Of a stretch of 64,000 nucleotides of DNA, positions 17,642 to 26,611 are shown piece after piece. The notes under the pieces are model-generated. The model was not told the DNA's origin and did not search any database. It saw only the letters and a list, made by a program, of their open reading frames with translations. How positions within the stretch are numbered: position 1 is the stretch's first letter; each line of letters starts with the position of its first letter. The stretch is from Anaerolineaceae bacterium (GTDB taxonomy: Bacteria > Chloroflexota > Anaerolineae > Aggregatilineales > Phototrophicaceae), in NCBI GenBank assembly GCA_020634165.1, contig JACKCF010000002.1, forward strand, positions 310,001 through 374,000. Reading direction: 5' to 3'. The translations under genes were made by a program, and so were the position numbers.

Positions 17642-17920
17642 TCAGGGCGTTTCTTCTTCGGCCAGCCGCTGCCGTATGGCTGCGATGCCTTCCGGCGTTT
17701 CCAGCGCGTTTGCAAGACCCCGCACAATCTCTCCGGCACCGAAGATCATGCTTGCGGGTTGCAAAACCCAGGCTACCTGCGCCACCAATGGCCCGACAGG
17801 CTCCACCACATCGAGCAGCAAATGCAGCGACGGTGCCCATCCCCGGTTTAGTGCCTGTGCCAACCAATCATCATCGGGGGGACGCGGGTCATTGCCCTGC
17901 GAAAGATCTTCGTTCGCCAT
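17642..17920 (-). CDS. Hypothetical 92-residue soluble protein
   Basis: Starts at ATG 17920 (MANEDLSQGNDPRPPDDDW). The body is moderately hydrophobic (LHLLLDVVEPVGPLVAQVAW), ending in a charged helix (AAIRQRLAEEE). On the minus strand TATACT stands seven bases before the ATG, so the message may be leaderless. No family is recognised. Confidence 0.55.
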   Translation of the reverse strand: MANEDLSQGNDPRPPDDDWLAQALNRGWAPSLHLLLDVVEPVGPLVAQVAWVLQPASMIFGAGEIVRGLANALETPEGIAAIRQRLAEEETP

Positions 17921-18097
17921 AAAACGCAGTATAACACAGCGCCCCATTGTGCGAAACTAAAGACGCAAGCGGTTTAAGGGGCCTTTTCTTCCTATATACG
18001 CAATGATTATCAAGTTATCGGCAATGGTTTGGGCGAGATTTCGTAATAGCCAGCGTACAAAACAAATATAAAAAAACAACGCAAAGCGGCAAATGAT

Positions 18098-18160
18098 GGA
18101 AGGTGCGAAAGCGTTCCTGGTGTCTTCGCGCCCTTCGCACCTTAGCGTTAGGATTTCTTT
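18098..18160 (-). repeat. GCGAAG-type extragenic repeat / possible terminator
   Basis: AAGGTGCGAA and TTCGCACCTT pair across about 25 bases, and the minus strand reads AACGCTAAGGTGCGAAGGGC-GCGAAGACACC. A related sequence lies at 45776-45813, also just behind the 3' end of a minus-strand gene. The rest of the gap 17948-18180 holds nothing else seen. Confidence 0.45.
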
Positions 18161-18180
18161 GCTAAACAGGCAGTGACAAC

Positions 18181-19707
18181 TTACTCGATATACCCCAGTG
18201 CCCTGAGATTATCCATCATCTCTTTGCTGACGCCGCCGTTGTAGGTCGCTTTGGCCTTCTCTTTGCTGGCATCATCCACAAACTGTGACACGCGCTGACG
18301 CAGCGTTTCGGCCAGATCGGGCTTTTCGCCAGCCATGTCGCTGACTTCACTGGGGTCGCTGGCCACATTGTAGAGATTTTCCACATCGTCCCCGACCATC
18401 GCCAGCTTGTGATCGCCATCATAGACGCCGCGCCGCACCTGGGTCAGCTTGCGGTTGAGAACGATACCGGGCATACGCTCGTCAAGAATCGTCAGGAGGT
18501 TATCCGGCGGGAACGCCTCGGAGAAAGCAATACCACCTTCCGGGTCAGGAACGCCATTCAGCGAACGCGACAGTGATAAGGCTTCCACATCGCTATCCGG
18601 GTAGAGTCCGGCCAATTCGAGAATCGTATGATAAATGCGCCGCGTTGAGACATTGGTTGGGATGCGCCTGGCCGGAAACTGCTCAGGGTAGCGAATAATC
18701 AGCGGCACGTGCACCAATTCCTGATACACGACGAAGCTGTGGCCGACGTAATCGTGGTCGCCATGCCCTTCGCCATGATCGGCAGCAATGATAACCACCG
18801 TGTCATCCAGCGCGCCACTCTGTTCCAAAAAGGCGAACAAACGCCCCAAATGCACATCCTGGTCGATGATCTCCGCATCATAAAAGGTAGACAGGGTTTC
18901 GCGCTGCCAATCTTCCAGTGGTGGATCGGCTGGACTGATCCAGGCGCCGGCGTCGGCATTATGATGCGTGATGAAGCGCCAGGCATGTTTATCGTGCTTG
19001 ATAGAGGGCGCAATCCGCTCGACTACATCCTGCGGTGGGCGATACGGCGTATGCGTACCCATCAAATTGAGGAAGGTAAACAGCGGCTTTTGTGCGCCAC
19101 CATCCTGCTGCATGCCCAGATAATCGATCAGGTCATCAATCGACCGCTCAGTGTTGCCCTTGTAATTCACCATCCGCGACCAGATCGGCACCACCAGCGG
19201 GTTCAGCGACAGCTTGAACATCAGATCATTATGGGCAAACTGGTTGGTGACTTTGCGCGCCAGCTTACGGAACTCTGTCGCGACGGCTTTGCGCGGTCCA
19301 CTGCGGCGCATATCCACCGGACGATTGGGTGAGGCGCCAGCGTAATTGAAGAAATGGTGGAATCCGCGCTGTAAGCCTGTTTCCAGCAAGCCAACCATCG
19401 GATTGTTGCAGAAGGCTGTCGTCTGGTAGCCTGCCGCTTGCAGATGTTCCGCCAGGGTGATGTGCTCATGCGGCAGTGCCTGATGCGCTTGCTGGAGCTG
19501 GTGCGCCCCCGGATACAAACCCGTAAACAGCGACCCGTGCGCCGGAATCGTCCATTGGGCTGGCGCAATAGCGCGTTCAAAGATGGTTGCATCCTGGGAG
19601 AAGCTATCCAGATGAGGTGACGTTTCTCGCTGATGACCATATAAAGACAGGCGATCCCGCCGTTGCGTATCCAGCACGATGAAGAGGATGTTGGGCTTTG
19701 CTGCCAT
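18181..19707 (-). CDS. Sulfatase-fold (alkaline phosphatase superfamily) hydrolase
   Basis: 508 residues. The first metal site is PNILFIVLDTQRRDRLSLYG and the nucleophile region QWTIPAHGSLFTGLYPG. The second metal site is VVIIAADHGEGHGDHDYVGH. At the nucleophile the usual C/S-x-P-x-R of formylglycine sulfatases is T-I-P-A-H, so Thr probably acts directly, as in phosphodiesterase-type members; a sulfatase reaction is therefore unlikely or unusual. No signal peptide is seen, so it is cytoplasmic. ATG 19707 has AGGA upstream. It has no operon partner. Confidence 0.8.
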   Translation of the reverse strand: MAAKPNILFIVLDTQRRDRLSLYGHQRETSPHLDSFSQDATIFERAIAPAQWTIPAHGSLFTGLYPGAHQLQQAHQALPHEHITLAEHLQAAGYQTTAFCNNPMVGLLETGLQRGFHHFFNYAGASPNRPVDMRRSGPRKAVATEFRKLARKVTNQFAHNDLMFKLSLNPLVVPIWSRMVNYKGNTERSIDDLIDYLGMQQDGGAQKPLFTFLNLMGTHTPYRPPQDVVERIAPSIKHDKHAWRFITHHNADAGAWISPADPPLEDWQRETLSTFYDAEIIDQDVHLGRLFAFLEQSGALDDTVVIIAADHGEGHGDHDYVGHSFVVYQELVHVPLIIRYPEQFPARRIPTNVSTRRIYHTILELAGLYPDSDVEALSLSRSLNGVPDPEGGIAFSEAFPPDNLLTILDERMPGIVLNRKLTQVRRGVYDGDHKLAMVGDDVENLYNVASDPSEVSDMAGEKPDLAETLRQRVSQFVDDASKEKAKATYNGGVSKEMMDNLRALGYIE

Positions 19708-19844
19708 AGGGTTCCTGTCGTTGCAGCCTGACGAGTGCAGTGTGTCCTTCATATAAGCAATCAAGCATAGCAAGGGGGCTACCCTGCGACAATGGTCAGC
19801 ATGTACCGGAGAACTTTAGAAGTTGATGTGTCAGGCGGGCCATT

Positions 19845-20687
19845 TCATGTGGCGCTGGCATCCAGTTCGCGCAAAAGCTGGGCGATCTGCCCATCATAAT
19901 GATCGGCCCCATCCGGGAACCAGTAGCGCGCCGCCTGTGCCAACCAGGCGATCAGCAGCAAACGCCGCAATTGAACGATGCCAGGGCCAACGACAGGCAC
20001 AGGGTCAAGCCCAACGGACGCCAGCAGCGTTGACCGATCCAACGCAGTCGGCCCAAAAATCGGGCGCTGCCAATCAATCACACGATAGCCGTCTGATGTT
20101 ACCAGCACATTTTCTCCCCAGAGATCACCATGAACCAAGCCCATCTCGCCTGAAAAGCTGTTCATCACGGCTGATGAGTCGGCGTGCTTCTTTAGCGTAT
20201 CGCCCATCGATTGCGTCACCTGCTGAAACTTACCCTCCTCAATCAGCATATTGATGTCAGAAACGATGGTTTCGACATAGGCAACCCAGGCTGATTCTGT
20301 GCGCAGGTCTGCAACCGATGGCAAATCCCCCTCAATCTGGCTGATCTGGCGCACGATGTTATCGACTGCCGCCAATTTTGCTGCATCTGACAGTGCGACC
20401 TCGTTCAAATGAGGTGCCCGAATGTCCTCCATGATGAGCGCGTTGTCGGCAATCACCTGGGCTGAGACTAACAACGGCGAGCGCGCATTCTCGTAAAAAG
20501 CAGGTTCAACAGTCGGCGGCGATTGCACTTTATAGATATAAGTCTGCCCATCTTCACAGGAAACCCGTTGTACACAAGATAAGGGCCACTCGTGCAATGT
20601 AGTCCGCTGAACAACGGCACAATTCAGAATGCCGGATAACTCAGCATCATCGTGCAATAACAAATCGAAGTAGGTGTGCTTGTGCAT
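19845..20687 (-). CDS. Aminoglycoside-phosphotransferase-fold kinase
   Basis: 280 residues. The catalytic loop LVHGDLWGENVLV and the metal motif YRVIDWQRPIFGP define the APH/choline-kinase fold. The N-lobe is weakly conserved, with YIYKVQSP as a possible Lys strand. Such proteins phosphorylate small molecules such as antibiotics, choline, sugars or homoserine, and the substrate cannot be told from the sequence. ATG 20687 has AAGGA six bases upstream. Confidence 0.7.
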   Translation of the reverse strand: MHKHTYFDLLLHDDAELSGILNCAVVQRTTLHEWPLSCVQRVSCEDGQTYIYKVQSPPTVEPAFYENARSPLLVSAQVIADNALIMEDIRAPHLNEVALSDAAKLAAVDNIVRQISQIEGDLPSVADLRTESAWVAYVETIVSDINMLIEEGKFQQVTQSMGDTLKKHADSSAVMNSFSGEMGLVHGDLWGENVLVTSDGYRVIDWQRPIFGPTALDRSTLLASVGLDPVPVVGPGIVQLRRLLLIAWLAQAARYWFPDGADHYDGQIAQLLRELDASAT

Positions 20688-20740
20688 CAAGCATCCTTCT
20701 TGGAAGAACTAATTTAGGCGTTGACGTATTCCTCAGTATG

Positions 20741-21550
20741 TTACAGGCCATGCTGGCGAATGTAGCGGCTGACATCGACATTATAAGCGATGTCTTCCAC
20801 ATGACAGATCAGCCAGGGTTTGCCATCTGGCACCCAGGTAACGCTGGCCGGGGACGGCACCTTCACACCATTGATCGTGACCCAACCATGTGGTTCCAGC
20901 CGCCAGAGGATTTGCTTTTCATCTTTGCTATCACGCCAGCGCATACCCTCCATGCGCAGGATGAGGTCTGTCTTCGGGTCAAAATACACGGTAAAGCAAT
21001 CCTCGCCCTCCTCAAAAGGCACAATCAGACGGGCACTGTGCGCAGTCAATGGCTCCCAGAGGACCCGTTCATCGGTCACATACACCGATGGGAACCACAT
21101 GGCTTCTGCCCACATGGTCATATTCGCTGCCTGATTAATCTTGGGATCGTTGTCGATCACCCCAACGGGTAACTCCATGCGGCCAATGCGATCCAGATAA
21201 TGCTCGTTGACCTTCATGATGCGGCGACCGAAAAGCGTGGCCTCCATATAATGGCGATAGTTATGGCCGCCATCATGTACAAAGCGCCAGCGGCCCAGGA
21301 ATGGCAGGGGACCAAAACGCATATTGGCGCGCCCCGTAATGACCGCCGAATGAACCAGGGGCACATCTTTGCCAATGACTGCGCGTATATAGCGTTCTAC
21401 AGGCGGAGGCAAATGCGGCGGTATTGGTACCGTTTCAGTTTTCACTTGTGGGGCATCATACGCCGGAAAAGGACGCGGCCAGATGTACAACCCTATCCAA
21501 CCACCTGCGATCAAACCCAGCAGCCCCAGCGCCAGATACAGGAAAAACAT
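20741..21550 (-). CDS. DUF6544-like protein with N-terminal membrane anchor
   Basis: 269 residues. One N-terminal hydrophobic helix (FLYLALGLLGLIAGGWIGLY) is followed by a soluble beta-rich domain with LPPPVERYIRAVIG, ITGRANMRFGPLPFLGRWRF, GRMELPVGVID and ITINGVKVPSPASVTW-type strands. I recognise the general pattern of the DUF6544/DUF6920 group, of unknown function. The domain would face the outside. It stands alone, 54 bp from the kinase-like gene. Confidence 0.6.
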   Translation of the reverse strand: MFFLYLALGLLGLIAGGWIGLYIWPRPFPAYDAPQVKTETVPIPPHLPPPVERYIRAVIGKDVPLVHSAVITGRANMRFGPLPFLGRWRFVHDGGHNYRHYMEATLFGRRIMKVNEHYLDRIGRMELPVGVIDNDPKINQAANMTMWAEAMWFPSVYVTDERVLWEPLTAHSARLIVPFEEGEDCFTVYFDPKTDLILRMEGMRWRDSKDEKQILWRLEPHGWVTINGVKVPSPASVTWVPDGKPWLICHVEDIAYNVDVSRYIRQHGL

Positions 21551-21712
21551 GTTTCATGACACTTTCTTGGTAATCTAAATCACATTCCAAAATACGCACA
21601 AAACGGCGAATTTGATTCATCCTCAGCATAGCAAATTCCGCAGATGCTTGACCTGACGAATGTATGCGTTATGATGCTGACTTTCAGCAAATTACAGTTA
21701 TGGAGCAGTGTT

Positions 21713-22429
21713 ATGCAATGGGGTGTACAGGAACATCTATTGCCAGGTGATGATCCAACAGCGCGGTTTAGTGCCGCACGTGAGATGGGTTTTGACGGGG
21801 TCGAGGTCGAGGCACAGGCGCTGAACGAGTCTTTTATGGAATACGCCCATGCTATCGAAAGCACGGGAATGCCCATCGCTGCCGTGAATGCTGGCAAGAA
21901 TCCCTTCCTGGCTGAAGATCAGGCTGTGCGCCGGATAGCCCTGACACGCCTACAACAATCCCTGGCCGATGCCACCGACCTGCGCAGCCCGCATGTGCTC
22001 TTTGTTCCGCACTGGCGCGATACAGGCTACGATCCGGTTGATGCGGAAGAACAGCCGCGCGGCCTTAAGTGGATACTTTCCAATATGCCTGACCTGGCCT
22101 ATGCAATGGGCGTCGAACTGCACATGCAGCCGACGGCTGATTCCTACATCGTCAATACCGTCAAGGATGCCTGGGACTGGTATAACGCGGTGCGCAAACC
22201 GCACCACCTTTTCATCGCGCCCTGCACCCACGACACAGCCGACGAAAAATGGTCCAATTACGCTGACCGCATCACCTACGCCCACATCAGCGGCCCCGGA
22301 CGCACCCTGCCCGTTAGCTTACCCGCCATCATTGCGCAGGTTCCCGGCCTCAACTGGCTGACCATCGCGGCTGATAGTATCGGTGATGGTGATCTGGCGG
22401 AGAGCTTGGCAAGGATCAGAGAATCGTAG
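21713..22429 (+). CDS. Sugar phosphate isomerase/epimerase (TIM barrel)
   Basis: 238 residues. FSAAREMGFDGVEVEAQAL, VLFVPHWRDTG, MGVELHMQPTAD and DRITYAHISGPGRTLP are the strand ends of an AP-endonuclease-2-like xylose isomerase barrel, with Glu and His residues at the expected metal positions. The start is ATG 21713 with GGAG seven bases upstream; the frame continues upstream without support. The substrate is unknown. Repeat copy 3 follows directly. Confidence 0.65.
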   Translation: MQWGVQEHLLPGDDPTARFSAAREMGFDGVEVEAQALNESFMEYAHAIESTGMPIAAVNAGKNPFLAEDQAVRRIALTRLQQSLADATDLRSPHVLFVPHWRDTGYDPVDAEEQPRGLKWILSNMPDLAYAMGVELHMQPTADSYIVNTVKDAWDWYNAVRKPHHLFIAPCTHDTADEKWSNYADRITYAHISGPGRTLPVSLPAIIAQVPGLNWLTIAADSIGDGDLAESLARIRES

Positions 22430-22448
22430 ATCACGAGTTAACTGGCTC

Positions 22449-22559
22449 AACCCCCATCCTCGGTCCTTCCCCCATGAGGTGGAAGGATGCCTTTCTTGGC
22501 AATTTGGTCGCAAATTAAAGTCCCCTCACCTCACGGGGAGGGGACTTAGGGGTGGGGTC
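22449..22559 (+). repeat. Dispersed two-hairpin element, copy 3 (ATGAGGT type)
   Basis: AACCCCCATCCTCGGTCCTT, left stem CCTTCC...GGAAGG around CCCATGAGGT, variable centre at about 22492-22518, right stem CCCCTC...GAGGGG around ACCTCACGGG (one change), then TTAGGGGTGGGGT. It sits between two convergent genes. Confidence 0.9.
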
Positions 22560-22565
22560 TTACTA

Positions 22566-23555
22566 TTAACCCTCCCGCTTCTTCTTACGAGCGGGCCGCC
22601 GTGTCCTCCAGCGGAAAGCCAGCAAAAATGCCGCCATCAGCCCGACCATGCCCGCTATCGCCAGTGTGATTTGCTGCGCCTGCATTGTCGCCTGATTACG
22701 CAGGTAGTCCAAAATGGCAGGCGTCCCCTGCGCGACGACATCCTCTGGCGGGGTAATGAGTGGATTGCCTTCTACGTCTATCCGGCAGTCGCCACTGGCC
22801 ATTGACGGCAAATCAGCTAATTGCGTTGGTAGATGACGAAAGGCATTGTCACGAATATTTAAAACACATAGTCCTGACAATTGGTGGATTTCTGCTGGTA
22901 GGCTCGTTAGTTGGTTGTTCCACGCAGAAAGCTCCGTCAGGTTGCTAAGGTAGCCAATTTCTGTTGGTAGACTCGTTAGTTGATTACTATTCACATGTAG
23001 CATACTCAGGTTACTGAGCTGACCGATTTCCGCTGGCAGGCTCGTTAATTGGTTTCCCCACACAGAAAGTTGAATCAGGTTATTGAGTTGGCCTATTTCT
23101 GCTGGCAGGTTCGTTAGGCGGTTGTAACTCAAATCCAAGGTGGTCAGGTTGTTGAGTTGGAATAATTCCGCTCGCAGGCTGGTCAGTTGGTTGTGGCTTA
23201 GTCCTAGATAAGTCAGGTTACTGAGGTGACTGATCTCTGCTGGTAGGCTCGTCAGCTGGTTGTCATACACCTCCAAGCCGATCAGGTTGGTTAGCTGACC
23301 AATTTCTGCTGGCAAGCTCGTCAGGTCATTGCCCCAAACATCTAGCGCAGTTAGGTTGCTGAGTTGGAATAGTTCGAGGGGCAAGGTCTCCAAGTCGAGC
23401 CCCCTCAAATCAAGACTTGTCGCGCCGCTAGCTTGTGCCGCCTCAATGCGTTCCAAGGCAATATCATAGCCAGATTGTTGCTGAGCAGTGGTCAGGCCAC
23501 TGGTTAGCAGCAAGACGAGGATCAGCAGGGTGAGCAGGGTCGTTTTTGGGGTCAT
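22566..23555 (-). CDS. Secreted or membrane-anchored leucine-rich repeat protein
   Basis: 329 residues. Signal peptide (TTLLTLLILVLLLTSGLTTA), a short helical cap (YDIALERIEAAQ), then about nine 23-residue leucine-rich repeats of the form LTSLPAEIGQLxNLxxLxVx-NQ. A C-terminal cap (INVEGNPLITPPEDV-like) precedes a membrane helix (ITLAIAGMVGLMAAFLLAF) and basic tail RWRTRRPARKKKR. The repeats also recur at DNA level with a 69-bp period. The product would be anchored with the repeats outside. A second protein of this architecture begins at 63151. Confidence 0.85.
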   Translation of the reverse strand: MTPKTTLLTLLILVLLLTSGLTTAQQQSGYDIALERIEAAQASGATSLDLRGLDLETLPLELFQLSNLTALDVWGNDLTSLPAEIGQLTNLIGLEVYDNQLTSLPAEISHLSNLTYLGLSHNQLTSLRAELFQLNNLTTLDLSYNRLTNLPAEIGQLNNLIQLSVWGNQLTSLPAEIGQLSNLSMLHVNSNQLTSLPTEIGYLSNLTELSAWNNQLTSLPAEIHQLSGLCVLNIRDNAFRHLPTQLADLPSMASGDCRIDVEGNPLITPPEDVVAQGTPAILDYLRNQATMQAQQITLAIAGMVGLMAAFLLAFRWRTRRPARKKKREG

Positions 23556-23590
23556 CTTCTAAAAATCTCACTCTATGCAGATTTGGTCAT

Positions 23591-23697
23591 ACCCCACCTC
23601 TAAATCTCCTCCCCGAAGGAGAGGAGACTTTGTCTACTTCCAAATATGATAGAAAGGCATCCTTCCTCCTTCGGGGGAAGGACAGGAGGATGGGGGT
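23591..23697 (-). repeat. Dispersed two-hairpin element, copy 4 (GAAGGAG type)
   Basis: Reverse orientation. ACCCCACCTCTAAATCTCCT, then CTCCTC...GAGGAG around CCCGAAGGAGA, centre at about 23626-23655, then CCTTCC...GGAAGG around TCCTTCGGGG, ending GAGGATGGGGGTT. Both arms carry the GAAGGAG tip instead of ATGAGGT. Confidence 0.9.
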
Positions 23698-23800
23698 TCG
23701 GCCCGATATGAACAGTATAGCCTTGCTATTATGTGACCTTCCTCAACGTTCAGGCAGCGGCTACCCTGCGACTGCCTAAGCGCGGAACTAGCCAACAAGG

Positions 23801-24502
23801 CTAATTCATCACCCCGACCAACCACTGCTGGATCGGCGCCATATTCACCAGATGCTCTACCGTAATATCGACGAAATCGGCGCTGGTGATGATATCCTGC
23901 GGCAAATCTTCCTTGAGATGAGCATATAAACCTTTGTACTTCAGCAACTCCGCGCGCGGATGGTCCGCATCAAAGCCGTGTGGCACTTTGGCATAAGTAT
24001 CACCGAACAGCACGTAATCGCCTGCAGATTGGACCTTCGCGATGGCATCTTCCAGCACCTGACCTTTTTTCTTGTCATCGACCGCATCACGATAGCGAGC
24101 CAGTTGGTCTTTATCAAAGCCGAACATACCCGCCATCATACCAACACCTGTCGGCGTGATCTGCAAACCGAACGCCGGATTCTGCATTTTCTTGCCGACG
24201 CCCTCCCACCAGATCATGGGAATATTCTCTTTATAAGGCGACTTGTCATTGCTAAAGCGCACATCACGATTGATGCGCATCAGCGAGCCAGAGCCATTGG
24301 TGCGCGTATCATAGATCACATCCGGCGACACAATATCCTGCAGCCGTTCCCCAACGGCCATAACGAAAGCCTGGGCAGGCGTCCGAACAGCATCAATGTA
24401 GGTTTGCTTATTCGCCTGGAACCATTCTTTGTTATTGTTATCACGCAGATTCCGCAGGAATTGGCCCGCTTCTGGCGGAAAGCCTTCAAATACCATGTCC
24501 AT
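23801..24502 (-). CDS. DUF2461 family protein
   Basis: 233 residues. The diagnostic blocks are FPPEAGQFLRNLRDNNNKEW, FQANKQTY, LMRINRDVRFSNDKSPYKEN and GLQITPTG. This matches the DUF2461 (TIGR02453) family, which is widespread and functionally uncharacterised. ATG 24502 has GAGGTG four bases upstream. It is divergent from the HxlR regulator. Confidence 0.85.
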   Translation of the reverse strand: MDMVFEGFPPEAGQFLRNLRDNNNKEWFQANKQTYIDAVRTPAQAFVMAVGERLQDIVSPDVIYDTRTNGSGSLMRINRDVRFSNDKSPYKENIPMIWWEGVGKKMQNPAFGLQITPTGVGMMAGMFGFDKDQLARYRDAVDDKKKGQVLEDAIAKVQSAGDYVLFGDTYAKVPHGFDADHPRAELLKYKGLYAHLKEDLPQDIITSADFVDITVEHLVNMAPIQQWLVGVMN

Positions 24503-24680
24503 TGCACACCTCATGTGTAATCAGAACGAATTTTCTATTCACAATATCATAGTGGACTGCTATCATTCCGTCAACAACTTACTATATGTTTTTAAAGAAA
24601 ACTTCACGCAAGACCTTTAGAATCGCTGTACACTGATTTCTGTTACTATCATGCCAACTGCTGTTAGCGATCATTACCTG

Positions 24681-25337
24681 ATGAATAAACGCACCTACAA
24701 TCAATTTTGCCCACTCGCCTATTCGCTCGATGTCATTGGCGACCGCTGGACGCTGCTCATCATCCGCGAGCTGATGTTCGGCCCGCGCCGTTACACGGAT
24801 TTGCAACAGGGTCTGCCCGGCATCGGCACCAACCTGCTGGCCAAGCGCCTCAAAGATATGGAAGCCGCCGATATTATCAGCCAGCAAAAACTGCCACCAC
24901 CAGCGGCATCGCACGTCTACACGCTGACGGAACGCGGCAAGTCCCTGCAACCAATCATCATGCAGCTAGCGGAATGGGGGAAACCTTATCTGGCTGAGGG
25001 TTTCCAGTCTGATGATTACTTCAGCACAGTCTCTTGCATGTCTGCGCTGCGCATGATGTTCACCCCGGAAAAAGCAACTGGCATCAGCGCGACGGTCGAT
25101 ATTTCACGCGGTTCAGAAGCATTTTTCGTGCAGGTACATCGCGGCGTGCTGGCCGTCCAGACCGGACTTGCCCCACTAGCGGATGCCAGTGTTCGTTTTG
25201 ATGACCTCAAGACGCTGCTGATGCTCATCGGTAATCCGGCCACCCGTCAACAGGCACAGGCTTCTGGCATGATGACCCTCACAGGTGATGAAACGGTCTT
25301 CGATAGCCTCCTGGGTGCATTCAACCTGCCTGTTTAG
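24681..25337 (+). CDS. HxlR-type winged-helix regulator with SCP2-like C-terminal domain
   Basis: 218 residues from ATG 24681 (ATG 24651 is possible and in frame). The family signature is YNQFCPLAYSLDVIGDRWTL, followed by LLIIRELMFGPRRYTDLQQG, IGTNLLAKRLKDMEA and YTLTERGKSLQPII, the wing of HxlR-type DNA-binding domains. After residue 110 there is an SCP2-like region (SCMSALRMMFTP, GVLAVQTG, DETVFDSLLGAF) that may bind a lipid-like ligand. No ribosome site is evident at either start. Confidence 0.85.
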   Translation: MNKRTYNQFCPLAYSLDVIGDRWTLLIIRELMFGPRRYTDLQQGLPGIGTNLLAKRLKDMEAADIISQQKLPPPAASHVYTLTERGKSLQPIIMQLAEWGKPYLAEGFQSDDYFSTVSCMSALRMMFTPEKATGISATVDISRGSEAFFVQVHRGVLAVQTGLAPLADASVRFDDLKTLLMLIGNPATRQQAQASGMMTLTGDETVFDSLLGAFNLPV

Positions 25338-25451
25338 ACCGTCAATCATTGATTCAGCCCGTCGGCTGGATTACACTGACACGCATACTCGGCGTGGGAA
25401 ATGCACTTCGGATCGCCCACGAATACTACAGAACCATAAAAGGGAAGCCAC

Positions 25452-26531
25452 ATGCTCGATTTTAATCCCTCGGGCAAGTTTACGTTGCTTTCGATCGACG
25501 GCGGGGGCATGCGTGGTCTGATCGTACTGAATATGCTGGCCTATCTGGAAGAAGCCACAGGCCAGCCGCTATACGAAATGTTCGATATGGTCGCCGGAAC
25601 CAGTACCGGCGCCATCATCGCTGCCGGTATCGCCCTCAAACTGACGGCCAAAGACATCATCCACATCTACTATGACGACATCGCCGGTGTGTTCCGCAGC
25701 GGACGAGGTTGCTGGCCGCGCCTGACATGGCTGCTACAAGGCATGCGTCACTATTATGACCTCAAGCCGTTTGTCGATGCGCTGAGGGTCTATGCTGGTG
25801 GGCGCCGCCTGGGCGACCTGGGCATGCCCGGCACCAATAAGCATCCCTATCGCAAGCCGATTGTGCTGTTCACGACCAAGGACTTACGCACAGGCAACAC
25901 TTACTATCTGGTCAATGATGGACCAGGGGCGGCGATGTTCAGTACCTGGCCAGTGATGGGAGCCGTCGCCGCCAGTGCGGCCGCGCCGATCTACTTCCCG
26001 CCTGTGCTGGGCAACCTCATCGACGGAGGTGCGGGCGTTTTCGGCAATCCCAGCCTGGCCGCAGCCATCGAGCTAACAACCTATATTGGCGTCCCAGCGG
26101 AAGACATCATGCACATTTCGATTGGAACAGGCCACATTCCCAGCAATCGCGAAGAAGGCGAAGGCAGCCGCTTCAATATCTTCAACTGGATACAGTACCT
26201 GGTTTCCAGCGGTATCGAAGAATCCGCACTCCAGCAGGCGATGGCCACACGCTCTATCTACCCACAATCGGATTTCCGGCGCTACAACGTCAGTCTGCTG
26301 CCGCATCACCTGCAAGAGGAACTCGGCATTGAACTGGGCAGCATCAATCCGCTGCAATTGAATCTCGATGTTTCCAGCCAGGCGGAACTGGACCTGTTGA
26401 GCAAAATCGGCTGGGCCTATGCCGATGCCATCGACTGGACCATGCCTAACCTCATGCCCTGGGATACCCCTGGCGGTCGCCAGCGACCAGAACAGAAAAA
26501 TCTCGCATGGGATGGCTCGATATTTGTTTAA
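25452..26531 (+). CDS. Patatin-like phospholipase
   Basis: 359 residues. Oxyanion-hole motif SIDGGGMRGLIVLNMLA, nucleophile elbow MVAGTSTGAIIAAGI (GxSxG with Ser) and catalytic Asp in LIDGGAGVFGNPSLAA give the complete Ser-Asp dyad of the patatin family. IYFPPV is the usual strand before the Asp. It is a cytoplasmic lipid acyl hydrolase without signal peptide. AGGGAAG precedes ATG 25452. Monocistronic, with a terminator at 26565. Confidence 0.9.
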   Translation: MLDFNPSGKFTLLSIDGGGMRGLIVLNMLAYLEEATGQPLYEMFDMVAGTSTGAIIAAGIALKLTAKDIIHIYYDDIAGVFRSGRGCWPRLTWLLQGMRHYYDLKPFVDALRVYAGGRRLGDLGMPGTNKHPYRKPIVLFTTKDLRTGNTYYLVNDGPGAAMFSTWPVMGAVAASAAAPIYFPPVLGNLIDGGAGVFGNPSLAAAIELTTYIGVPAEDIMHISIGTGHIPSNREEGEGSRFNIFNWIQYLVSSGIEESALQQAMATRSIYPQSDFRRYNVSLLPHHLQEELGIELGSINPLQLNLDVSSQAELDLLSKIGWAYADAIDWTMPNLMPWDTPGGRQRPEQKNLAWDGSIFV

Positions 26532-26564
26532 GGGCTACAGGTAAAACGTCTCAGAAACAAAAAA

Positions 26565-26590
26565 AGGGCCTGCAAGCGCAGCGCCCTTCT
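26565..26590. terminator. Terminator between patatin and UPF0173 genes
   Basis: AAGGGC...GCCCTT stem with A-run before and pyrimidine-rich run after, between convergent genes. Confidence 0.6.
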
Positions 26591-26611
26591 TCGTTGTTAC
26601 CGCAGATTTGT

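Noticed and set aside
22800..23450. Regular 69-bp DNA repeats that might suggest a CRISPR or minisatellite
   Set aside because: The period is 23 codons and matches leucine-rich repeats; there are no unique spacers between identical repeats.
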